64,000 bases of DNA from RUG100 sp050953425 (lineage in GTDB: Bacteria; Bacillota; Clostridia; Peptostreptococcales; Anaerovoracaceae). Shown here in pieces: positions 41,896-51,126 of this stretch (the stretch's first letter is position 1; each line of letters opens with the position of its first letter). The stretch lies in contig JBMNMQ010000007.1 in NCBI GenBank assembly GCA_050953425.1, forward strand, positions 620,001 to 684,000, read 5' to 3'. A program made the position numbers and the translations under genes. The notes beneath the pieces were generated by a model. That model saw nothing but the letters and a program-made list of their open reading frames with translations, was not told where the DNA came from and made no database searches.

Positions 41896-42111
41896 ATGTG
41901 TGTAGCAATACCCGGTAAAATCATTTCCATTGACGGCGATACGGCGAAGGCGGACTTTGCCGGCAACGTCGTGACGGTGCAGACCGGCCTCGTCGAACCC
42001 GAGGTCGGGCAGTACGTGCTGGTGCACGCCGGCTGCGCCATCGAGGTGATGGAAAAGGAGAAAGCCGAGGAACTGATCGAACTCTTTGCCGAAGTGGAGG
42101 CACTGTCGTGA
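41896..42111 (+). CDS. hypC: Hydrogenase assembly chaperone HypC
   Basis: A 71-aa chaperone with the invariant N-terminal MCVAIPG, whose Cys2 binds the Fe(CN)2CO unit and the hydrogenase precursor. An OB-like barrel and a C-terminal helix follow. It overlaps hypD by GTGA. Confidence 0.95.
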   Translation: MCVAIPGKIISIDGDTAKADFAGNVVTVQTGLVEPEVGQYVLVHAGCAIEVMEKEKAEELIELFAEVEALS

Positions 42112-43148
42112 ATGCGCAGGATCTGATCGAACGTCTGCGGGCTTACGACGGTCCGCCGCTGAAGCTGATGGAAGTCTGCGGCACCCACACCGCCGCGATC
42201 TTCCGCAACGGCATCCGCTCGCTGATTTCACCGCGCATCGAGCTGATCTCCGGCCCCGGCTGCCCGGTCTGCGTGACGCCGGCCGCCTACATCGACAGGG
42301 TGATCGCCTATGCCGAAAAACCGGATCACACGGTGCTCTCGTTCGGCGACATGATGAAGGTCCCCGGCAGCAGCGGCTCGCTCTCCGAGCATCGCGGCCG
42401 CGGCGCCTCCGTCGAGATCATGTACTCGCCGTTTGAGGCGCTGGACAAGGCTGCGGCCCATCCCGAGCACACCTATGTGGTCGCCGCTGTCGGCTTTGAG
42501 ACGACGGCGCCGGCTTATGCGCTGCTGGTGCGGCAGGCGGCGGCGCGCGGCATCGAAAATCTGCGTCTGGTAACGGCGCTGAAGACGATGCCGCCGGCCT
42601 TGGACTGGCTCTGCGCCAGTCAGCCCGAGATCGACGGCTTTCTCTGCCCCGGACACGTCTGCGTGATCATCGGCAGCCGCGCTTTTGCGCCGCTGGCGGA
42701 GAAATATCACAAGCCGTGCGCGGTGGCGGGCTTTGAGGCCGAACATATTCTCGCCGCCATCTACGATCTGGTACAGCAGATCAAGAACGGAGAAGCGCGG
42801 GTCGACAACCTCTATCGCAATGCGGTCGAAGAGGAGGGCAACCGCAAGGCGCAGGCAGCGATGCGGGAATGCTATCAGAGCGGGCCGGCGATGTGGCGCG
42901 GTCTCGGCATCATCGAAGGTTCCGGTCTCTATCTCAGCGAGACCTATCGCCGCTGGGACGGCGGCAGCAGGGGGCTCAGCGAGGATGCCGAACTGCCGCC
43001 GGAATGCGCCTGTGCAGAGGTCATCACCGGCCGCCGGCACCCCGACCAGTGCCGCCTCTTTGGCAGCGGCTGCACGCCGCTGCATCCGTACGGGCCGTGC
43101 ATGGTCAGTGCCGAAGGCGCCTGCGGCATTTGGTACCGCAACCGCTGA
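42108..43148 (+). CDS. hypD: Hydrogenase maturation scaffold HypD
   Basis: A 346-aa scaffold for assembly of the Fe(CN)2CO group. Conserved cysteine motifs are EVCGTHT, GPGCPVCVTP, LCPGHVCVI and the C-terminal CRLFGSGC [4Fe-4S] region. It starts with GTG overlapping the hypC stop, with GTGGAGG upstream. Confidence 0.96.
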   Translation: MNAQDLIERLRAYDGPPLKLMEVCGTHTAAIFRNGIRSLISPRIELISGPGCPVCVTPAAYIDRVIAYAEKPDHTVLSFGDMMKVPGSSGSLSEHRGRGASVEIMYSPFEALDKAAAHPEHTYVVAAVGFETTAPAYALLVRQAAARGIENLRLVTALKTMPPALDWLCASQPEIDGFLCPGHVCVIIGSRAFAPLAEKYHKPCAVAGFEAEHILAAIYDLVQQIKNGEARVDNLYRNAVEEEGNRKAQAAMRECYQSGPAMWRGLGIIEGSGLYLSETYRRWDGGSRGLSEDAELPPECACAEVITGRRHPDQCRLFGSGCTPLHPYGPCMVSAEGACGIWYRNR

Positions 43149-43203
43149 ACAGGTGCGGCACGCACAGCGGTGAGCCGAACAGGTGCGGCGTGCACAGCGG
43201 TGA
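43144..43203 (+). repeat. Tandem repeat, 30 bp x 2, between hypD and hypE
   Basis: Two copies with core GAACAGGTGCGGC (43144-43173 and 43174-43203), differing at three positions. The first contains the hypD stop codon, so the duplication involved the gene end. Confidence 0.88.
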
Positions 43204-43285
43204 AAGGACCGGCGGCCCGACCGCCGCTGCGCCGCGGCGGCACGGCCTGTCCTCAGTATCATATCCCCAGTCAAAGGAAACAGCA

Positions 43286-44290
43286 ATGCAAGGAAACGAA
43301 GACGCAATGAAGATTACGATGGCACACGGCAGCGGCGGAAGAACCGGTGCGGAACTGATGCAGAAGGTGTTCGGCAGATATTTTGCCAACGATATTCTCG
43401 ATCGCATGGAGGATGCCGCGGTGCTCCCGCTCGGAGGGCGCACGGCGTTCACCACCGACTCCTTTGTCGTCACACCGCTGGAATTTCCCGGCGGCAACAT
43501 CGGCCGGCTGTGCGTCTGCGGCACGGTCAACGACCTGCTCGTCATGGGCGCGGAGCCGCGATATCTCAGCTGCGGCTTTATCCTCGAAGAAGGACTCGAT
43601 ATCGATCTCCTCAACCGTCTCGTCGCCGACATGGCGGCGCAGGCACGGGAAGCCGGCGTGCGGATTGTCGCCGGCGACACCAAGGTTGTCGAGGGCAGCG
43701 GCGGTCTCTATATCAATACCAGCGGCCTCGGCGTGATCCCCGACGGCCGCGAGATCAGCGCCGCCAACTGCCGGCCCGGCGACAAGGTACTCTGCACCGG
43801 CACACTCGGCGATCACCACGCCTGCATCCTCAGCGCACGGATGGGCATCGAAAATGAGATCCGCAGCGACTGCGCCTGTCTCGGCGACATCACCGCGGCT
43901 CTGCTCGACGGCGGCATCGACGTGCGGACGATGCGCGATATTACCCGCGGCGGTCTGGGCACGATTCTCAATGAACTGGCCGGCAGTTCGGCGGCCGACA
44001 TCGTGCTGCAGGAGGAGGCGCTGCCGGTCAGCAAAGAGGTGGAAGCCTTTGCCGGGATCCTCGGTCTCGATCCGCTCTACATGGGCAACGAGGGGAAGCT
44101 GGTTGTCGTCGTGCCCGGTGCACAGGCGGACGAGGCGCTGACCCTGATCCGCAGGACCGAACACGGCCGCAATGCGGCGATCATCGGCGAGGTGCAGGAA
44201 GGCGGAGGACAGGTGCATCTGATCACGCGCCTCGGTGCCAGCCGCCCGATCGACATGCTCTACGGGGAAGGCCTGCCGCGCATCTGCTGA
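43286..44290 (+). CDS. hypE: Hydrogenase maturation dehydratase HypE
   Basis: A 334-aa PurM-like ATPase that dehydrates its own S-carboxamide to a thiocyanate, the CN donor. It has AHGSGGRT near the N-terminus, the GRTAFTTDSFVVTP and NDLLVMGAEP motifs, and ends exactly in PRIC, whose last Cys is carbamoylated. ATG 43286 follows AAAGGA; ATG 43307 is an alternative that would trim seven residues. No hydrogenase structural gene follows. Confidence 0.96.
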   Translation: MQGNEDAMKITMAHGSGGRTGAELMQKVFGRYFANDILDRMEDAAVLPLGGRTAFTTDSFVVTPLEFPGGNIGRLCVCGTVNDLLVMGAEPRYLSCGFILEEGLDIDLLNRLVADMAAQAREAGVRIVAGDTKVVEGSGGLYINTSGLGVIPDGREISAANCRPGDKVLCTGTLGDHHACILSARMGIENEIRSDCACLGDITAALLDGGIDVRTMRDITRGGLGTILNELAGSSAADIVLQEEALPVSKEVEAFAGILGLDPLYMGNEGKLVVVVPGAQADEALTLIRRTEHGRNAAIIGEVQEGGGQVHLITRLGASRPIDMLYGEGLPRIC

Positions 44291-44324
44291 CCCTCCGCCG
44301 GCGATCTGCTGACCGCGATTCGGT
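44281..44324 (+). repeat. Imperfect duplication, 22 bp x 2, at hypE end
   Basis: ATCTGCTGACC occurs at 44282 and 44304, so the final hypE codons and stop are duplicated with divergence. A second pair around GGTGCAGCCCGGC (44332, 44369) lies just beyond. The gap 44291-44520 otherwise holds only the next promoter. Confidence 0.65.
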
Positions 44325-44452
44325 GCAGCCCGGCGCGCGGCCGGGACAGCTCCGCAGCCTTGCGACCCGGTGCAGCCCGGCACAGTCCGGGGCAGCGCGG
44401 CCCCGACCGGCGTGTTTTCGGCAGCGCGGCCGCATGCCCTTGGCCGGCTTAT

Positions 44453-44482
44453 TTGACACTTTCCCGCTATATCGGTTATAAT
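44453..44482 (+). promoter_or_regulatory. lytTR gene promoter
   Basis: A perfect TTGACA (44453-44458), an 18-bp spacer and a perfect TATAAT (44477-44482), 38 bp before the ATG. AAGGG is the likely ribosome site. Confidence 0.87.
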
Positions 44483-44520
44483 CCAAGTGTCAGCAAAAAA
44501 CACAGTGAGAAGGGAAAAAC

Positions 44521-45238
44521 ATGCATGTTATCATCTGTGACGACGATGAAGTGACGCTGCGGGAATACCGCGCACACATCGAAGAGATTGCTCAGAAGCA
44601 TGATTTCAGTGTTTTCGTCGACTGTTATGCCAGCGGGGAAAACCTCCTGTTTGAATTATCCGATGCGCCCAACGAGGCGGATCTCATTTATCTGGATATT
44701 AATTTTGAAGAAAAGATGGACGGCATTCGCACTGCAGCCCGGCTTCGTGATCTGGGCTATGGCAATGACGTCGTTTTTTTTGACCGTGGATCAGAGCCGG
44801 GTTTTCGACTCCTTCGATGTGCAGCCGTTTCATTATATCATAAAAAATACAACGGGATGGGATAAATTCGAAGATATCCTGCTGCGGGCAAAGCAGCGGG
44901 CCGACGACCGCAGCCGCGAGATGATCGCGCTTTCCTGCGCCGGCGAGAACCGCAGCATCCCCCTCGACAGCATTCTCTACTTTGAGGTGGTACAGCGCAT
45001 CATCGCCGTTCACTACGATGAAGAGGTCTTTGAATTCTATTCGACGATCGGAAAACTCGAGAATCTGCTCTGCCGCAAGGGCTTTCTGCGCGTGCACCGG
45101 GCGTATCTGGTATCGCGTGCGCACATTGCCGCGGCAAAGAGCACCGAACTGAAAATGGATAACGGTGATTTGATACCGATCGGCCGCACCTACGCGCGGA
45201 CGGTGAAGGAAACGCTGCAGAAGAGCTCTGTGCAGTGA
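44521..45238 (+). CDS. LytTR-family response regulator (frameshifted)
   Basis: A two-domain regulator of the AgrA/VirR type. The receiver (~1-120) begins MHVIICDDDE, with the phosphoacceptor Asp in IYLDINF. The LytTR DNA-binding domain (~140-235) includes SILYFEVV, FLRVHRAYLVS and PIGRTYA. The frame breaks at a run of eight T (44774-44781). Seven T would give DVVFLTVDQS and one protein of about 238 aa. As written, the receiver is followed by a short unrelated end. A T8 run can be a sequencing error, a slippage site or a phase-variation switch. No histidine kinase is adjacent, so it is an orphan here. Confidence 0.85.
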
Positions 45239-45385
45239 AAAAAACAGGTCGGAAAAAACGCCGCGGGGGTGCGGTGGTGCGGCGGAACACCCGTCGCTGC
45301 TGCCGTTCGCACAGGGAGACGCGACGTTTATACATGTCCGCACGTGCGCAAGTGCGAATCGTGCTAAAATAATATCGTGTTTAAG

Positions 45386-45428
45386 CGGAACGAATGCGGT
45401 TATTATCCCGCGCCGCATTCCCGTTCCG
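45386..45428 (+). promoter_or_regulatory. Hairpin in leader of the poly-Asn protein gene
   Basis: CGGAACGAATGCGG pairs with CCGCATT-CC-CGTTCCG, 14 bp with a 2-nt bulge and a 13-nt loop, between -10-like elements (TAAAAT/TAATAT, 45365-45373) and the ATG. It is probably a regulatory or stabilising 5' structure. Nothing else is seen in 45239-45452. Confidence 0.55.
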
Positions 45429-45452
45429 TGCTGATAAAGGATTGAACGCAGC

Positions 45453-46718
45453 ATGACAAAAAGGAGAGGACGCGGCAGCATCGCGGCAATTTGGATATTG
45501 ACGCTGATTTTGGGCCTGAGCATGGCCTGTTTTTCGCTGTCTGCCTTTACTTCTTCGACCGATGCGGCGACCGGCAGCCAGGAGGTGTCGTTTGCTCATC
45601 ACTATTACGATTTTCTTAATCCTAAAGGGATCGCCAGTGACAGCAGCGTCTCGCACGTTGCTGCGGCGACAGATACGGGTGCTGATGCCGGGCAGACTGC
45701 CGCAGAGGTCGGGCTCTGCCTCTTTACCAATGATATCCTTAAAGATAAAAATCTGACTGTCAGCGATGAAGCGCTGTGGAAGGGGCTGGCTCCCGGGAAG
45801 GAAATCACTGTCAGCGGAAACGGCGGGGAAAAGCAGCTGGCTGAGAAGGTGATTGCCGAAAGCGGTTACCGGATAGCACGGGCCGGACATTCGACACCGC
45901 TTCTGGAATCAGATCTGCTCTCCTCTGAGGAGGCCGCCGAGAATGTGACGCTGACGGGATTCCGCATCGTTGCGGAACCGGACGGCGGAGAGACGGTTCG
46001 GCCGGCAGCAGCATCTGCTGCGCCGGATACAGAGACCCGCACGTTCTCGCTGCAATGGCAGGCGAAGATGGTGGAGACGGGGAAGACGGGGAAGACTGTA
46101 TGGGTTGATGCAAAAGATAAAAATTCTTCCGTTCAGAAACTGGAACTGACGTACAAGAAGACGCAGACATCGGATGACACTTCGGGCGGTGACAACAACA
46201 ATAATAACAATAACAGCGGTAACAACAACAATAATAATAATAACAACAGCAACAACAATAATAATAATAACAGCGGCAGCAGCGGCAACGGCGGCAGCAG
46301 CGGCAGCAGCAACAGCAGCAGCGCACGGACGACGGCCGGCACTGCTGCCGGCAGCGTCTCGGTCTCTTCCCCGACCGGCAGCGGTGTCGCTGCGAGCGAC
46401 GTCACCGGCGGCGGGTCGGCTGCTGCTGCGGACGATGCCGATGATACCGGCGACACGGATGGCACCCGCACGGCTCAGGCGGGCGGCTTCACCGATTCCG
46501 GCAGCGGGACGGGGACTCCCGGCGGCGGATCGGTCGACGGCAGCGGCAGCACAGGAAACGGCCGAAACGGCGGGGCGGATCCTGCCGGCATCGCACTGGT
46601 TTCGACCGCGTCGGCCGCGGCAGCCTTATTTGCCCTGAGTCTTTTCTCGGATTTCCGCGTCATCCGCTGGTATCGCCGCAGGAAGACGAAATTCCTTGAC
46701 GGCGAAGATCGCAGCTGA
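45453..46718 (+). CDS. Exported poly-Asn linker protein with C-terminal membrane anchor
   Basis: A 421-aa protein. An N-terminal signal or anchor helix (~10-32) is followed by an extracellular region (~40-235) of unknown fold. Then comes a low-complexity linker with three Asn runs of 7, 9 and 7 residues separated by Ser/Gly, and a long Ser/Gly/Ala/Asp stretch. A membrane helix (~385-403) and a basic cytoplasmic tail (WYRRRKTK) close the protein. The design resembles Gram-positive surface proteins in which a linker lifts a domain through the wall. I do not recognise the external domain. It follows the LytTR regulator, which could control it. Confidence 0.72.
   Translation: MTKRRGRGSIAAIWILTLILGLSMACFSLSAFTSSTDAATGSQEVSFAHHYYDFLNPKGIASDSSVSHVAAATDTGADAGQTAAEVGLCLFTNDILKDKNLTVSDEALWKGLAPGKEITVSGNGGEKQLAEKVIAESGYRIARAGHSTPLLESDLLSSEEAAENVTLTGFRIVAEPDGGETVRPAAASAAPDTETRTFSLQWQAKMVETGKTGKTVWVDAKDKNSSVQKLELTYKKTQTSDDTSGGDNNNNNNNSGNNNNNNNNNSNNNNNNNSGSSGNGGSSGSSNSSSARTTAGTAAGSVSVSSPTGSGVAASDVTGGGSAAAADDADDTGDTDGTRTAQAGGFTDSGSGTGTPGGGSVDGSGSTGNGRNGGADPAGIALVSTASAAAALFALSLFSDFRVIRWYRRRKTKFLDGEDRS
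46192..46272 (+). repeat. AAY trinucleotide microsatellite encoding poly-Asn
   Basis: Runs of AAC and AAT codons interrupted by AGC-GGT and AGC. The tract is very AT-rich for this genome. Such tracts change length by slippage in steps of one residue, so the linker is likely to vary between strains. Confidence 0.9.
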
Positions 46719-46740
46719 ACCGGAAAAAACCGCTGAAACA

Positions 46741-46844
46741 GACTGACAGCGAAAACCGTTTGCACGGATTGACGACGAAAGCCGTTTGATCAGATTGACA
46801 ACGAGAACCGTTTGCACGGAACAATAGCGAAAGCCGCCGGTACA
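46741..46844 (+). repeat. Tandem repeat, 26 bp x 4
   Basis: Units start at 46741, 46767, 46793 and 46819 with the pattern GA-TGAC-ACGA-A-CCGTTTG. A more diverged unit may precede them at 46717. The array lies between two small-operon genes; no gene is seen in it. Confidence 0.85.
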
Positions 46845-46991
46845 ATTGCCGACAAAGCCGGCGGAACGGATGGGGCTGTGAAAGGACGCGTTCCCGTGGT
46901 ATACTGTCACTGTGACCACGACTGCACGAAAGGATCTGCAGCCGCAGTCCGGAATTCGTTGCTGCAACTCTTCGGTCGACAAGGAGAAAGA

Positions 46992-47192
46992 ATGAGTACA
47001 ATGGCTGTCATCGGCCTGATTGCACTCGCCGCCGTCATTGCGGTCGGCGTTTCGTTCAAGCTGTATACCAGACGCATACTGAAAGATATGGACGGCGTCG
47101 GGACGGAGGCATCAATCGTCCGCGGCGACCGCACCGCAGTTCCGCTGCGCGAACAGAAAGCGCCTGCAGGAACGGAAGATACTGCCCGCTGA
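46992..47192 (+). CDS. Small membrane protein (66 aa)
   Basis: A 66-aa protein with one N-terminal membrane helix (~3-25, MAVIGLIALAAVIAVGVSF) and a charged cytoplasmic tail. AAGGAG lies 6 bp before the ATG. A promoter-like TGTGAA (46877-46882), a 17-bp spacer and TATACT (46900-46905) lies about 90 bp upstream. The family is not recognised. It is followed by a bidirectional terminator. Confidence 0.6.
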   Translation: MSTMAVIGLIALAAVIAVGVSFKLYTRRILKDMDGVGTEASIVRGDRTAVPLREQKAPAGTEDTAR

Positions 47193-47256
47193 CATTGTGC
47201 GGCCGCGGAGAAGGAAAGCACGTGCCGCACAAGTGACTCATAAAACAAAGAGGGAA

Positions 47257-47288
47257 AGAAAGAACCGGCCGGTCGGCCGGTTCTTTCG
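47257..47288. terminator. Bidirectional terminator
   Basis: A 12-bp perfect stem AAAGAACCGGCC / GGCCGGTTCTTT with a 4-nt loop. A and T flanks serve both the small membrane gene and the convergent citrate synthase gene. Confidence 0.9.
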
Positions 47289-47315
47289 TATGGCAGGCAG
47301 CGCCCCGGTGCCGCA

Positions 47316-48830
47316 TTAATGGTCGTTTTTCTTTGCCGCGGCGCGGTCGGCGCGTTCCTGCGCCCGCTCCTGACGGCGTTCCTGCAGCTGCTGCCGCCGG
47401 TTTGCCGCCGGCTTTTTCCGTTCGGCCAGGGGCACGTAGGTGCGGCGATCCTGGACGTTGATGTAGGCGGGGCGCATCAGCTTGCGGCCGGCGATCAGCT
47501 CCTCCATGCGGTGCGCAGACCAGCCTGCCAGGCGCGCCGTCGCGAACAGCGGCGTGGCGATGTCGAGCGGGATATTGAGCGCGCGGTAGACGTAGCCGGA
47601 ATAGAGGTCAACGTTGGCGCACATCGGCTTTTCCACACCCGTCACCTGGGTATACAGTTCCGGCGCGCGATGCTCGATATAGTCGTAGAGGGCAAAATCC
47701 TCTTCTTCGTGCTTGGCGACGGCCAGCTTTTGGGCCATGTCCTTGAGGAGGACGGCGCGCGGATCGGAGAGCGTGTAGATGGCATGCCCGATGCCGTAGA
47801 TCAGACCGCTGCCGTCGTTGGCTTTCTTGTTGAGAACATCGAGCAGATATTTGTCAACTTCCTTGCGGTTGGTGAAGTCTTTGACGCTGGCCTTGAGGTC
47901 GCGGATCATGTTGATGACGGCGATGTTGGCGCCGCCGTGGCGCGGTCCCTTGAGGGAGCCGACCGCCGCCGCGATGGCCGAGTAGGTATCGGTGCCCGAC
48001 GAGGAGACCAGATGCGTGGTGAACGAAGAGTTGTTGCCGCCGCCGTGCTCCGCGTGCAGGATCAGGCTGAGATCGAGCACTTTGGCTTCGAGGTCGAGAT
48101 ATTCGCCGGTCGGCCGCAGCATGCGGAGGATGTTCTCCGCCGTCGACAGTTCCGGGATCGGATAGTGCATGTGCATGCTCTCTTTTTCGAAGAAGGACTG
48201 CTTGGCCTGATAGGCGTAGGCGATCAGGGCCGGGAAGCGGCCGATCAGACTGAGCGACTGCCGCAGCACGTTCTCGATCGATGTATCGTCGGGATTTTCG
48301 TCATAGGAATAGAGCGCCAGCACACTGCGGGCCAGCTTGTTCATGATGTTGCGCGAGGGCGCCGTGAGGATCATATCCCGGGCAAAGCCCATCGGCAGCT
48401 CCCGCTGCGCGGAGATCAGATTCTTGAACGTCTCCAGTTCCTCTGCGGTCGGCAGTTCGCCGAAGAGCAGCAGATAGGTGATTTCTTCATATCCGAAGCG
48501 GTCTTCTTGTCTGCAGTTGTTGACCAGGTCGCGGATTTCGTAGCCGCGGTAGAAGAGACGGCCGTCGATCGGAACTTTGTTCTTGTTTTCGTCGGTTTCG
48601 TAGCCGATGACGGAGCCGATCCGCGTCAGGCCGACCACCACGCCGGTGCCGTTGGCATTGCGCAGACCGCGCTTGACGCGGTATTTGGGATAAAGGGCAC
48701 TGTCGATCTGATCGCTGTTTTCCAGGAGCGCAGCCTTTTCTTTCAGGTAGGCTGCGGAAATATCGCTGGTTTCCGGCTTTTCGGGAACCATCGGCCGAGC
48801 GTCGCTCTGTTTCTTCTTGAAGTTGAACAT
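47316..48830 (-). CDS. Citrate (or 2-methylcitrate) synthase
   Basis: A 504-aa enzyme on the minus strand that condenses acetyl-CoA (or propionyl-CoA) with oxaloacetate. Catalytic regions are LILHAEHGGGNNSSF and GIGHAIYTLSDPRA, with SSSGTDTYSAIAAAVGSLKGPRHGG between them. It is longer than the usual ~430 aa because of an N-terminal ~70-residue segment and a basic C-terminal helix rich in Arg/Gln/Ala. The start MFNFKKKQ follows AAAGGAGG on the minus strand. In an anaerobe it would feed a partial TCA branch towards glutamate. Confidence 0.92.
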   Translation of the reverse strand: MFNFKKKQSDARPMVPEKPETSDISAAYLKEKAALLENSDQIDSALYPKYRVKRGLRNANGTGVVVGLTRIGSVIGYETDENKNKVPIDGRLFYRGYEIRDLVNNCRQEDRFGYEEITYLLLFGELPTAEELETFKNLISAQRELPMGFARDMILTAPSRNIMNKLARSVLALYSYDENPDDTSIENVLRQSLSLIGRFPALIAYAYQAKQSFFEKESMHMHYPIPELSTAENILRMLRPTGEYLDLEAKVLDLSLILHAEHGGGNNSSFTTHLVSSSGTDTYSAIAAAVGSLKGPRHGGANIAVINMIRDLKASVKDFTNRKEVDKYLLDVLNKKANDGSGLIYGIGHAIYTLSDPRAVLLKDMAQKLAVAKHEEEDFALYDYIEHRAPELYTQVTGVEKPMCANVDLYSGYVYRALNIPLDIATPLFATARLAGWSAHRMEELIAGRKLMRPAYINVQDRRTYVPLAERKKPAANRRQQLQERRQERAQERADRAAAKKNDH

Positions 48831-48863
48831 TCGACTACCTCCTTTAGCGTGTTTCTGAGAGCA

Positions 48864-48893
48864 ATTATAACATGGTGCCGGCCGGGAAAGCAA
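48864..48893 (-). promoter_or_regulatory. Citrate synthase promoter
   Basis: On the minus strand: TTGCTT (48888-48893), an 18-bp spacer and TATAAT (48864-48869), about 33 bp before the start. Confidence 0.75.
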
Positions 48894-49029
48894 TATAAAG
48901 TTTGCAAGGCAACTATTTCCCTCGGAACGGTCGGCGAAGCCGGGTTCCCGCTGCGGAGCGGCCGTTCTCCGCGGCTGCGGCCGCCGCACTGATGCGTTTT
49001 GAACAGAGATTTTATCCCGCTTTTATTTT

Positions 49030-49077
49030 CTCCGCCGCTTCCCGCGCGAAGTCCTCCGCCGCTTCCCGCGCGAAGAC
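49030..49077 (+). repeat. Tandem repeat, 24 bp x 2, upstream of uvrB
   Basis: CTCCGCCGCTTCCCGCGCGA plus AGTC or AGAC occurs twice in direct succession, differing at one base. It lies 2 bp before the uvrB -35. Confidence 0.9.
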
Positions 49078-49079
49078 GC

Positions 49080-49107
49080 TTGAGCCGGCGGCGTTTCCGT
49101 GTATAAT
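49080..49107 (+). promoter_or_regulatory. uvrB promoter
   Basis: TTGAGC (49080-49085), a 16-bp spacer and TATAAT (49102-49107), 34 bp before the ATG. No clear LexA box was seen. Confidence 0.7.
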
Positions 49108-49140
49108 GTAGAAAGCGATGAACGGGAGAAAGGAAAGCGC

Positions 49141-51111
<1,971 letters not shown>

Positions 51112-51126
51112 GGGGATCAACAAGCA

